Below are positions 32,782 to 44,100 of a DNA stretch of 64,000 bases, piece after piece (within the stretch, counting starts at the first letter, position 1; each line of letters opens with the position of its first letter). This stretch comes from Takakia lepidozioides (lineage: Eukaryota; Streptophyta; Takakiopsida; Takakiales; Takakiaceae): NCBI GenBank assembly GCA_030704615.1, contig CM060732.1:2914001-2978000 (forward strand). Reading direction: 5' to 3'. The notes below the pieces were generated by a model. That model was not told where the DNA came from. It ran no database searches and was given only the letters and a program-made list of their open reading frames with translations. A program made the position numbers and the translations under genes.

Positions 32782-33781
32782 TGTTAGAGGACTGTCGGGG
32801 ACTTAGACACTTATACGGGATCTGTAGGGTACCCTTAATTTTTGCACAGACTGAGACCAACAGGAGCCTTAGGGGTGACAGCAGCGCACTGTAGAGGGGG
32901 GTTACACAGCCCGTCACAGTCGTCACAGCGTCACAGCAGACACAGCGACACAGCCCGTCACAGTCGTCACAGCAGACACAGCCGACACACAGCCAACACA
33001 GCCGTCACAGTCGTCACAGCCAGACACAGCCGACACAGTCGACACAGCAGACACAGTCGTCAACAGCCGACACAGCCGTCACAGCCGACACAGGCCAGTC
33101 ACAGCCCGACACAGCCACACAGTCGCACAGCCAGTCACAGCCCCGTCACAGTTTCACACAGCCAGTCACAGCTTGACACAGCTGTCACGATCATAGGGAA
33201 CGAGAGTAGGACAGGAACGACTGTGGGAACAACACCTGCGAAGGGACATGTTAGTTCACAGACGACGGTTAGTGAGGGAAACGGTTAGAACCGCGGATAG
33301 GAGATAAAGGGAGAAACGGGAATTGAGGATATCATTCGGAGGAGGACTTCTTGGTCATGAGGGAGAGGGGATCGGGCAGAGATGAAGAACGGAAGTGAAG
33401 ATAGAGAGATGATGAGTAGATGCTTGATATATGCAAGGCTGTAATGATATTGTAGAGCAGATTAGAGACACAATGGCTTCGGCCTGATACCTGATAAATC
33501 ATAATCGGATACTTTTACGATACAATCACACTGTGTAGAGAGAATCTGAGTGAGCTGTGAAATGAATGGATGAGTTGATGGAATCCAATAGATGATTAAG
33601 CAAACTGATACTTAATTATCAATGGTAGATAGCTAACATGAATACCAAAAGGGAAACAAATAGGAAACACCCCCATGATACACTAGCTGTATGGTCATGA
33701 CTGATTGTTCTGCGCGGGCTGAGTACTTAGAGATTTCCAACTCTTCTATCTTGGAGATTCCGCCTTCGAATAGCGAAGGGA
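32782..33781 (+). repeat. 3' LTR, truncated by the scaffold gap
   Basis: Matches the 5' LTR from TGTTAGAGG to the CGAAGGGA reached at the gap, and is about 50 bp longer because its CACAGC repeat (32905-33190) is expanded. Only about 25 bp of the LTR should remain inside the gap. The target-site duplicate (left flank ACATC) cannot be checked. Confidence 0.85.
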
Positions 33782-34281
33782 NNNNNNNNNNNNNNNNNNN
33801 NNNNNNNNNNNNNNNNNNNNNNNNNNNNNNNNNNNNNNNNNNNNNNNNNNNNNNNNNNNNNNNNNNNNNNNNNNNNNNNNNNNNNNNNNNNNNNNNNNNN
33901 NNNNNNNNNNNNNNNNNNNNNNNNNNNNNNNNNNNNNNNNNNNNNNNNNNNNNNNNNNNNNNNNNNNNNNNNNNNNNNNNNNNNNNNNNNNNNNNNNNNN
34001 NNNNNNNNNNNNNNNNNNNNNNNNNNNNNNNNNNNNNNNNNNNNNNNNNNNNNNNNNNNNNNNNNNNNNNNNNNNNNNNNNNNNNNNNNNNNNNNNNNNN
34101 NNNNNNNNNNNNNNNNNNNNNNNNNNNNNNNNNNNNNNNNNNNNNNNNNNNNNNNNNNNNNNNNNNNNNNNNNNNNNNNNNNNNNNNNNNNNNNNNNNNN
34201 NNNNNNNNNNNNNNNNNNNNNNNNNNNNNNNNNNNNNNNNNNNNNNNNNNNNNNNNNNNNNNNNNNNNNNNNNNNNNNNNN
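33782..34281. other. Assembly gap (500 N)
   Basis: Exactly 500 N, the usual size for an unsized scaffold join. The sequence on the right (palindrome array, MULE) does not continue the split integrase on the left, so the join skips an unknown amount of DNA. Long frames that span it are artefacts. Confidence 0.95.
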
Positions 34282-35030
34282 GGAAATGCGGTGCCGCATT
34301 TCCGTTCGGGAATGAGCGTAGTGCGACTCGGATGGAAATACGGTGCCGCATTTCAGTTCAGATAGTTCACGAGTTTCAGTCAGAAACGGGAAAGCGGTGC
34401 CGCCATTCCGTTCTGGATAGTATGAATGTCTCAACCGGTCGGAAATTGCGCTGTATGAAAAAGCTGTCGGAATCTTAACTCGGCTCCATGCATCAGAGAC
34501 AAAATGGAATGCGGCGCCGCATTTCCGTTCTGGAATGTCGAAAAAGTGCGACTTGACAGGAAATGCGTGCCGCAGTTCTGTTCCGTTGTTCATAATTCTT
34601 CAATCAGAACGGAAATGCGGGTAGGCTGCGGGGGTTTGGGGGTACCGCATTTCCGTTCCACCTTCACATACCGTGCTTGTTGAATGACGGAAATGTGCTG
34701 CAGCATTTCTATCCCTCAGCTCATGCATCAGATACAAAATGGAAATCGGCGCGCGCATTCCCGTTCTGGAATGTCGAAAAAGTGGGACTTGGACGGAAAT
34801 GCTGGTGCCGCATTTCTGTTCCCGTTGTTCATAAATCTCAATCAGAACGGAAATGCGGTACAGCATTTCCGTTCCACCTTCACATACCGTGCTTGCTGGA
34901 TGGAAATGCGTTACCGCATTCCGTTCTGGAGAGTATAAGGTTTCCCCGGACGGAAACTCGGTGCCGCATTTCCGTCGCTCTGTTGCATGACCAAGATGCA
35001 ATACGGAAATGCGGCGCCGTATTTCCGTCC
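34282..35030. repeat. Array of ~22-bp palindromes with ~30-bp spacers
   Basis: About 13 copies of a quasi-palindrome with core GAAATGCGGCGCCGCATTTC (centre TG, CG or CA) recur every 50-58 bp. Starts lie near 34283, 34333, 34390, 34506, 34559, 34741, 34795, 34850, 34900, 34950 and 35003. Spacers are mostly unique, yet some recur (TGTCGAAAAAGTG near 34535 and 34770; CACCTTCACATACCGTGCTT near 34658 and 34876), showing internal block duplication. Each repeat could fold into a stem of 10 bp. Confidence 0.9.
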
Positions 35031-35452
35031 ACCAGCAATCGACAGAATCACTCGTGACGGGAAATCTGGAACCTCAATGGGTTGCATTGTTCCGAAAAAA
35101 CACAATTGCGGCCAGTCTTGATGAGCACAACTTGGTTGTCTGACCGTTTTAACCAGCAGTCCTGGCACTTGTCAGTGCGAACGTTCCTGTCTGCACCGAG
35201 AATACTACTGGATCCACCCTCAGGAGAAACTGTCAGGAGATGTTATTTCGTCGCCGAATCGGCCATCATTGTCCTACTCACTGGCTATGGAATCAAACCT
35301 CCCACCTTATGCATGTAGCTTGAAACAATACTTTCCACTTCAATGTGCGACTTCCAATCGTCGATGGACTCCGCAGATCCACTTAGATGGTGCTGTGAGC
35401 CTTGGTCTGTCGCTATACTGACCTCGCACTTGCCAACTCCGTGCGGTGTTCG
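35031..35452 (+). other. Upstream region of the MULE transposase
   Basis: No gene is seen. This should hold the promoter and leader of the transposase gene that starts at 35453. I found no MULE terminal inverted repeat (GGGGGCTGCTATTTCATGAGC type) here or in the array to the left, so the element's left end is either in the gap or lost. Confidence 0.4.
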
Positions 35453-38400
35453 ATGGCTCCGAATTCCTACGCTATAGTTTGCTGTCCTCCGCAACTTGGG
35501 AGAGCCTGGATCCCAAACGAGGGAGGACTTTGCAGAGTGACTGAAACTTACCTTTGTTCCAAATTCAAGCTCAAACCGGGCACAGTTTATTTGGAAGAAG
35601 AAAGGAAGGATGTTCCTGGACAGGTTGACGAGACCATTGTCGTGCTAGGTAACGACGGAGGTTGCGGAATCGAATGGCACGTTCCCCCGTCAGACACCAT
35701 CCTGTACCGAGCTGTGGGAATGCCCATTCCCTTTCCGAATCAGTCGCTGCCCACACCATCCACAAAGGAGTCCGGAAACCGAGAGGCGGCCACTGCCAAC
35801 AGAGAGGTATGCAACGATAATCATTCCCGACCTGGACCGTCAAGACCCTCCATAGCTTCTCGTGTGGACGTATTCGACATTTCCGACGAGGAAGATGATT
35901 GCATTGAGGTACCCATGTCCTCCACACGGTCGTTCAAATCCGGCATGGACGTCTCTGTAGGTGCTACGCATGTGCCCTCGAGCATAACTCCAACCCGGTC
36001 CATTGTGCAGCTCCTACGACAACATCACCTCGATGGTTCTCGCTCCGAGCTGGCTGCTCTCGACTATGCCAAATTCCCAGTCAGAAAGGTAACTTTTCTG
36101 CCTCCCGAAGTCGATGGCAATGTCATCTTGAGTTTCCACCTGTTTCTTCGTCAAAGAAAGCCTCCGGGATGTTAACAGACATGGATCGAAAGCATGACGG
36201 ACACCCCTGGTGTGTGACGAAGACCAGTAGCACAAAAATTGCTGATGGTGTTCGTGTACGATATGTCCTCTGTGCGGGGAAGCTGAGGTGCCTCAATCCC
36301 ACCTGCTTCCACTTTCTCTCCAAAGGAGGGCGGAGAAACGAGACGGATTGGACTGGCACAACGCATCATCCATTCATTGTCTCCAGCCAAGCTCCTGCGG
36401 GTTCTTTCAAGTGTGCACATTGCAAAGAACCACCGACGTGCATGTCCATGTGCAGAGCCAAGCAATATTACGTAATCCATTTGCTCCCGGACTTGACTAG
36501 AGCTTGCATACACGTTGGGGTCCACTGCCACCCCTTGGCGAGAGGCAACATGCGTGAGGCTGTGCAGGAAGCACACGACATCATAAAAGAGGAGGTCAAA
36601 TTGAGCCCCGGAGCCAGACCAAAGCAGATTCAGCTGAAGGCAGCCCACAAGATTGCTCTTGGCAAAATCATGTCTGAAGATGGTTCCGACCGAGAGCCCT
36701 TGACCGAAGACGAGATGCGTGACCTCTTGGAGTCCGTCTCGCACGTTTGTAGTCCGAATGTGCGGAATCACATCGTATCTTGCAAGCAGGAGTTCGGCAG
36801 GGGGTCGGACATGTACTCAATCCTGGAGGTGAAACGAATGACTGGATATGACTACATCCAAGGTAGCAGGTTTCCAGGGCAAGGCGGCGAATCCGATCGT
36901 TGTTACATTTTCAAAATGTCGACGTGTGGGCCTGGGAGTGGAGTCGACTTGGTCACTCGCATGACAACTGGAAACTTGTCGAATGCTTGGGTGATGTTTG
37001 ATCACATCAAGCGAATTACAAACCATCAGTGGGTGACTATGGGTGCGCATGTTTATGACTATCACTCCAAGAGGCTCATGACGATTGCAATCTGCGAGAT
37101 GAAAGGGGAGGACACACAGTCCGAGATGCATCTGTGGGAGGGCATAAACGAGCAGATGGCAAGGGCGGGATTGCCAGAGCCCAATTTCAGGGGATTCATG
37201 GCAGACAACGCTCAGGCCAACTGGGCAGCGGTGCGGCGTGTGTACGGTGAGGACCCCAATGTTCCAATGGAGGGGAAAGAGAGATCCTGTGGATTCCATT
37301 GGATGCAGAGTCTATCCCACTACACTACCAAATTTGTTGCTAGCTCATTCCAGGCTGAACACCGTGTCCTTTGTACGGCGTGGAAGGATGCACCCACATT
37401 TGATGACGCGGAGGTTAAGTTTGCTATCATCGAGGCTTGGTGGAACACGTCAGGTGCAGTGGAGACAACCAATCTGGGAGCATTGCACAGCTGGTTGGGG
37501 TGGTGGCATTTTCGGTATCGACAGTTCGGACAGTACATGCGGGAGGTAGGCTGCTGTCAATTTCGTTCATTTGTCTTTCTGTTACGGACATTTCGATTGG
37601 TCCCTCACCGTTGTTTGTGTCCTTCTAGGAGCGGTGCTTGGATTCCGACACGGACATGCCGAACACGAATATGGCAGAATCGGTCCACTCCTCCTGGCGA
37701 GCGTCTTCTGCCGCACATCTGGTGGACGTAGTGACGGCCACAACGGAGGACATCGACAGAGCAATCATGCAGCAAGCCACGTACTACAAGTTCCTGAGCG
37801 GCAAACAATGGGGCTTTGGGCCGGACAGGGAGGAATTGTTGGTACGAACAGCTTCGAGGTCCAAGAATCCAGTGAAATGGGCGACAGCATTGCGAGAGAA
37901 GATCAAAGGGACGCCTCTGCACCGCAGAGGTGAACACCTAGAGGGGGACGTCCGGACTCGCCCTGTCAGGCGGAGGATTGAAGAGGAACCCAGGTGCGAA
38001 GAGGATTCCTGGAGATCCGACAGGAACATTCGGACAGCACCTCGAGGTCCCGTCATGTTGCCGCACAATGTGTCTTCCAGCAGTGGAAGCCCAAGAAATT
38101 CCAGATCGCCGTCGCCTTCAACCGGGGATTTCGTGCAACAAATTCCCACCGCTCCCTTGCCCCACATTCCGCCCGCTGTTATGCAGTATGGCCAAGCCAT
38201 TGTGGAGACGACTGTGTCTGCCTCACAGTGGAGAATTGCTCGCACAAAGCCGTCGTTTCGAGGAAGGTGTTCCGCAATTCGTGTGGATACACGGCAACGT
38301 TGTTTAGAGATGATAAGGAGGAATCCAGATGGGGCTGTCCCTGCTCCTACTTTTACAGGAAGATTTGTCCATGCAAAGTTTGCGGAGGCGACAACCACCC

Positions 38401-39059
38401 AGTTCTGGTTCTGCAGGCACGACATTATGACTTGCGTGTATGGAAAGCCCAAGTACGGCATACAGACAATGCCAGAGGCTCCCCCGGTGTGGCCGGTGGA
38501 ACCAGGCAGCGATCTGAGTCAGGTTGAGGCCGACGCCCTTACCGCCGCAGGATTTCGGATGGTGCAGCGCACTGACGTGCCCAGACAACCATTTCCGCTT
38601 CCACAGCCTCCACCACCGACCCCTGTGAGAGCAAGAACAATGGGACACGACAGCTCTAAGCATCCTACACACCGTTGGGGGAAACCGAAGAGGCGGCGAC
38701 CTCCCTCAAAAGTGAACGAGACAAGGATGGGGAATGCACTTCGGATGAACTGTACAATCCAGAGCTCGACAGAAGTGCCCCCACCAGGATTCGGGCGTGT
38801 GTATCAGATGGCCACGGCGGGCTCAGCTGTTCGCAATGAGGTGTACACCATCACCATTTCAGAATTACCCACCTGCAATTGCACCGACTTCCAGATCATG
38901 GCGAACAAGGGGGCATCATACTGCCCTTGCAAGCATTTGTACTACGTGTACCTAAAGAGACTCCGTTGTAATTCCACAACTCATCACTTCATACATGCAC
39001 CAGGGTTGAGCCCCCAGGAGGTTCACACTCTTCTGAATATGGATCCAGGGGACCAGTGA
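35453..39059 (+). CDS. MULE transposase with SWIM zinc finger, three exons
   Basis: Exons 35453-36088, 36157-37545 and 37629-39059 join in phase 0 through GT-AG introns of 68 and 83 bp, giving about 1151 residues with no stop. Exon 1 is a disordered N-part. Exon 2 starts with Cys/His-rich zinc-binding sequence (LRCLNPTCFHF, FKCAHCKEPPTC, VGVHCHPL) and then the DDE core: D about 513 (VYDYHSKR), D about 562 (FMADNAQANW), the C/H block SCGFHWMQS, and E about 692 in TNMAESVHSSWR in exon 3. A Pro/Ser-rich linker follows. The SWIM finger, about 1091-1111, is CNC...CPCKH. This is the layout of autonomous Mutator-like transposases, which cut at long terminal repeats and leave 9-bp duplications. The alternative acceptor at 36177 would give a stop. 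It is the most intact mobile gene in the window. Confidence 0.85.
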
Positions 39060-39903
39060 GCTTGGCTTGCGGTCCACATACAATGGTACGCCCATCGGAT
39101 AGTAGAACTGTACTGCTGCCAGTACCTCAGACTCTGGCCACACAAAGGTCCGACATATGTCTTGCCTACCAGTAACCTGTTTTGATCGAACTAAGATATT
39201 ACTATATCGTTCACTTGTTTCCACGTGCATGTATTTTTGTATGTTGGAGGGTTCATGTTTTTCTGCTTTCCGAAAACTTGCTCTCCTCATTCGACCTCCG
39301 ACAAGGAAATGCGGCGCCGAATTTCCAAGTATCGTCGTAGGTACCCCAGAGGCGGCCTTCGCCAACACCAAACCGCTCCGAAATTTCGCACGTGCGAACC
39401 CTAATGCGGCACCCTATTTCCCAGTTCAGTTGCAAACCTTTCCCGCCGAATACCCGAAGAAGACAGAATTGTGAAGTACTGCAGACTGTATTGGTGCAGA
39501 CTCCATTGGTTCAATCGCGGCAAAAGGGTCAGCTTCATTCCAATGTTAAGGCATGTAAAACCGCGGAATACTCTATACAGGCCAGTATGCGACGTCCTTT
39601 TGCAGTGGTATACTGGATTTCCCGTTGCACGGTCACTTATTTCCATGAGCGGATCTATAAAACCATGAGCGGACTTGTTACTGACGACATATCTTCGCCG
39701 CATTACATGATCTGGAACGTCCAAAAACGGCAAGGTCAAATAAAAAACTATTATTTTAATACTTGTTTAATCTGCCGCATTTCCAAATTTGGAGGAGTCT
39801 GCTCATGAAATCCGCGTATCTTAGACTTCGGCTCACCGCTCATGCGGCTCATGCGGCTCATGGCTCATGGCTCATGGTTTCTGCTCATGAAATAGTAAAC
39901 CTC
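39060..39903 (+). mobile_element. 3' terminal region of the MULE element
   Basis: From the transposase stop to GCTCATGAAATAGTAAACCTC (end at 39903). From about 39100 it is an inverted copy of 48617-49425 in the small element farther right. The last 110 bp consist of CTCATG repeats (GCTCATGGCTCATGGCTCAT). It includes a GAAATGCGGCGCCGAATTTC palindrome at about 39305. The start of the flank, CCTAGGGTC, would be the target duplicate, but its partner is not in the window. Confidence 0.75.
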
Positions 39904-39955
39904 CCTAGGGTCCCCACTACCACACTCGCAACACGGAATTCAAAAAAATGCTGAA

Positions 39956-40980
39956 GGATGATGGCGGTGTTTGGTGGCCAGCCAAAATCCCCTCTAACCC
40001 CTCTTACTATGAAAGCTGTGAAAACTGGCTCAGCAAAGAAGACACTCTTCAACCTCCCGGGGGGGCACCCGTGCGAGCTAGTGGAAATGAAGGGCAGGCC
40101 AAAGTTGGAGCCAAAAACAGTGATTCAGTGTGCGAATGAGAGTTTTTTGAGGGCATTGGATGGCCGGCCGGCCGCCAAGTTAGCACACATCAAGCAAATG
40201 GAAGGCCTGAAAGCCAAAGCTCTAAGGAAGGCGACTGCAGAAGAGCCTGTAGACACTCCAGGATTTGTAGTCATGATGGATTTCTTTGCAATGACAAGTG
40301 AAGGGAAGAATTGCATGAGGCGTGGAAAACGGACTGACTGGTCATTGATTTGATCATCTTTGGATATTCCAGATGGAGAGCCTCTGGAAGGACTGGATAT
40401 TGTGCCCTCTTGGAGCAAGTATTTCTGAGGACTTTTGGAAGAAAGGGTTTGGGCTAGCTTGCATGGTATTGGATGACAAAGGTTGTGTGGTGGTCCTTGC
40501 CAGCAAAGGCAAAAACACAGAGGCGGGAATTGCCAAGTGGACCCGTAAGAGTGGCGTCCCAATTCTGAAGAAGATGTGGACCTGCATCAACTCAATGGGC
40601 CTTCGCTCCAAGGGAAACCAGATAATTACCGTACTGCCAAACAGAAACCGGTTGGCATTTGTAACTGTGGATTGGAATGCGGTGCCAAATTCTGCTTATG
40701 AATGGGGTCCATTGGATTTCGGCGGCACGGCATCCGTGCAAAGGAATTGCGGACGATGCTACAGGAACAGTATTTCAGCACTCAGGAGACTATGTATGGA
40801 GATGAGAATGAGTTTGCAGACATTGCCCTTCATTGCTTATACTCCACAAGATATTTGATTTCCCCCCTTACAGGGACTTGCACGGATGAAGATTGACGGC
40901 TCTATGAATGGAGCCGTTTTCAGTTTCCATCTGTGCCATGGAAACCATGCGCCGCTTTTCTCATCGGACTGTACGTACCC
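39956..40980 (+). pseudogene. ParB/methylase-like family, copy B fragment
   Basis: Plus-strand fragment of the family seen complete in copies A and C. 39958-40350 gives TGSAKKTLFNLPGGHP, VIQCANESFLRALDG and LKAKALRKATAEEPVDTPG, parallel to copy A. A stop follows, then SLDIPDGEPLEG (about 40361-40400), the DPPY-like site, another frame break near 40422, and DFWKKGFGLACMVLDDKGC with VVVLASKGKN. After about 40630 comes intron-like sequence containing half a palindrome. Exon-like pieces YGDENEFADIA (about 40795-40830) and, after a TTACAG, TCTDED with SRFQF (about 40880-40930) follow. The latter resembles the first exon of copy A. The VLDL-GTG part is absent. Clearly not functional. Confidence 0.65.
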
Positions 40981-41029
40981 GGTGGAAATAAGGTGCCGCA
41001 ATTGCTTTCGCGGATCCTATGACCGCGGA

Positions 41030-41155
41030 TAAGTACCCTATTCCTGTGGACAATCATTTCTGAAAAAAATTACTGCTCATGATTTTTTCGGCAGTTACGA
41101 GTCTGCTCATGGCTCATGCCGCTCATGGCTCATGGCTCATGAAATAGCAGCCCCC
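41030..41155 (+). mobile_element. MULE-type terminus (CTCATG repeats)
   Basis: This segment matches 49790-49907, the proven right end of the small MULE: an ACCCTATTCC phrase, GCTCATG repeats and the end CATGAAATAGCAGCCCCC. The following 9 bp are CATTACCAC; a partner duplicate with a left terminus was not found (the nearest resemblance is CACTACCAC at 39915). It abuts the 3' end of copy A, which stops short of its last exons. Confidence 0.65.
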
Positions 41156-41186
41156 CATTACCACATGGCGCTTCAGATGTTGCGAA

Positions 41187-44100
41187 CTACATCCTAACGA
41201 GAATTTGCAGAACAGCATAGATCAAGATTCTGCATACCTGTCCCACAGATGAGGTCCAGCACTGTGCCCTCCACGTCTGTGCATGTCTCCATAATTGTCT
41301 GAATGAAGGCAAGGCTCCGAGTCCGTGAGTACGCAGGGGTTCCGTTGAAGTGAGGCTATGAGGGAGAAGTTCCTTGGGAACGTTGTTGAACAGAACGTCG
41401 TAATCGAGGGGGTCGCAGTTCGGGTCAACCTTTCCTCCCTCCTTCCAGAAAGCAAAGGTGGAGTTCTCCTTCACAAAGCAGTATGCATCGAACTGCTTCG
41501 TCTTCATACACAGGGGGGAACGATTAGAAACCGAATGCGGCACCGCATTTGAAAACACCCAAGCAAATGAATGGACGAGTGCCAGTGTCGTAATCACCTT
41601 CTTCCCTTCCAACCGAAGGCCCAGTGTGTTGATGCACGTCCACTTCTTTTTCAGAATCGGGACGGCGCTCTTGCGGGTCCACTTCGCAATTCCTGTCTGA
41701 GTGTTTTTTCCTCTGCTCGCCAGGACAACCACACAGCCTCTGTCATCCAACACCATGCGGGCAAGCCCGAATCCTTTCTTCCAAAAGTCCTCCGAGTACC
41801 TGTTCCAAGATGGCAAAGCTTGCAGTCCTTCCACAGGCTCTCCGCCCGGAATATCCAAGATGATCATATCGCAAGACCACTCGGTGGCATTTCCGCCCCT
41901 CCTACAATCCTTGTCTGCACACACCCTCTCAAAGAATGAGACCATATTCTGAAATCCTGGGGTGTCGGAAGGCTCTTCGGCAGTCGCCTTCTTCAGTGCT
42001 CTGCCCTTCAGACCCTCCATGGTCTTCATGTATGCCAACTTGGCTGCCCGTCCATCCAAAGCCGCCAAGAAACTCTCATTTACACACTGGACTACTGTTT
42101 CGGGAGCCACTTTCGGCCTCTTCATTTCCACCGGCTCGAAAGGGTGCCCCCCTGGGGGGTTGAAGAGTGCCTTCTTTGCCGAGCCAGTTCTCGTGCCTCT
42201 CGTGACAACGGTGGGCACAGGGGAGGCAGCCTGCGTTTGGGGGGGTAGGCTGGTTGCAAAGTCTCCATCGGAGTCCTCTTCCTCACCCTCTTCCTGAACA
42301 GGCTGTTTCTGCTTCTTCGTTTTGGCGGGTGTCACAACAGCTGCTCCTTGCTGGCGAGTCCTCTTCTTGGACCCCTTCTGTTGGGCCTGCACAGCTGCAT
42401 CCACCGTCTTTTGTGCCATCTCAGCTGCCTTTCTGGATTCTTCCAAAGCAGCAGATTCCTTTGCCGACTTTGGCCCAGCAGGGACACGTCTTTCCTTTCT
42501 CTTCTCTTCTGCCAAGGCGTGCAGATCTTTCTCAGACTCGTCAACAATACCGCCAGACATGTCCAGGTACCACGGGCATCCAACGAGATGCGCGGGATGC
42601 CATTGTTTCTGCATCTCGGGTGTGTAGACACAGCTTGGGCCCGCCACGGTCCAAGCCATGAAGAACGGGGGCTCTTGAGCCAGGGCCCCTGTCTGAAGGA
42701 GCACGTATTTCATATACCTGCAAGGCAGTCAGCATGCGTGAGCATAAGATTGGACGAACCTACTCGCAGAGTGCCACCGAAAACATAAAATGCGAATGCG
42801 GTGCCGCATTTCCGAGACAAACCTCGTAACCAGGCTTCGCATACAAGGGCAGCTGTGCTTCACCTGTAAACAATTCGCATTGCAGCTTTCCCCGCTCCCT
42901 CCTGATGTGTAAACTCCACGCTCCTTCTTGCTGTCTGTAGCTCTCTGGCGAAAAGGTTGTCCTTGTACGCACATCTGAAACGTGTCACGTAGTCTTCCAA
43001 TGTCTGTGTTCCATCCCATTTGACATACAAGCCGAACGAATTTGTGTGCATTACGACTTGCTCCTTCGCATTCGACATTACCTGCGATTCCCAAATGCAT
43101 TGTCACGTAGCAGTTCAGGGAATTCATTTCAGAAACGCAAATCTGGGGAAGTACCTTGAATTACCTGGAACCACCAAGTCATGCGGTTGAGCCACACATC
43201 CACTGCAGGGTCGGAAACTTCGAGTGGAAAAGACCACATTGTCCTTATGCTCTCGGATGCATTCCAGATCGACAGCCACCGTGTCTGCCATTTCTGATCC
43301 AATGTCAGGAGCTGGAAGAGAGTGGCTATTGCTAGGAAGGAACTTCAGTGCATTGAAACCTCACCTTCTCTTTCGCCTCCACACATGCCGTTGAGAGGTG
43401 ATGCAGTTTCTCCAATTGCATGGTCGGCTGCATGGCCCGAGAATAGTGTTTTGCAATCTCGGGGATGAAGTCCTTTCCAAGTGCCGGATCTGCAATTGCC
43501 ACCAGCTTCACAAGCTTTGACTTGTATTTGGTTCTGGACTTGACACCGGCTTCCTTCAAGTGCTCAGTCAATGACTGCAACGTTTTGACCTGCCCCTCAC
43601 TTTCCATGAAGAAGCGTTTGGCATGGGCCAAATCCAGCTTGATGTTTGACTGCCAACAAAAACATGCAGAAGCGTTACATTCAATTCATGTGGAAAGATT
43701 ACTGGAAATTGGGGAAGGATGAGCAGAGGGAAATGGGAGGATGACTTACTTCGTATATCACCTCCACCATTCCATCCATAGTGAGACGATACCATGTCCG
43801 GTCTGTTTTTGCAACGGCTTTCTGAATGAGCTCGGGCTCCAGCATTTCCGCAAACATCTGCGGATCAGTGAGACCAGTTTTCCTCACCCTATACAGCATA
43901 TGTGCCATGTGGGTATGCACGTACGCATTCTCAGTGACCCTGCAAGGCACACTCTCCAGTTCAGTACACGGAAGCACGGAAACAAACCAGAATGGAAACC
44001 GAATGCGGCACCGCATTTCGAACGTGCTAGGGAGGGTATGAGTATCTTACGAGTTGAGGTCCGCCATGGCATTCTTGAGCAGGGAGGAGTCTGCCGCCTT

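Larger units (their letters stand above)
20475..33781 (+). mobile_element. LTR retrotransposon, about 13.3 kb, right end in the gap
   Basis: Two copies of an LTR starting TGTTAGAGGACTGTCGGGG lie at 20475-21447 and 32782 to the N gap. A primer site (TTTGGCGACCATACTGGGGA, 21448 on) follows the first and a purine tract (GAGGGGGGAAGGGG) precedes the second. Between them are remnants of gag, protease, RT, RNase H and integrase in that order, which marks it as Ty3/gypsy. The protease (IDGGSGVNIM) and RT (DVFAWSYEDLKGIPP) resemble the Tat/Athila-like plant branch. A long extra coding region follows pol. All pol parts have stops or frame breaks, so this copy depends on others. It sits inside the older integrase at 19690-20474. 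Confidence 0.9.

Noticed and set aside
33691-34593. Long frames across 33691-34593
   Set aside because: They run through 500 N and are artefacts.
34282-35030. CRISPR-like array (palindromic repeat, ~30-bp spacers)
   Set aside because: Repeats vary in sequence, spacers recur in blocks, similar palindromes are scattered through introns and transposon ends, and the DNA is eukaryotic with no cas genes.
39915-41164. Element between 39924 and 41155 with CACTACCAC/CATTACCAC as target duplicate
   Set aside because: The left side lacks the terminal repeat and the 9-mers differ by one base.
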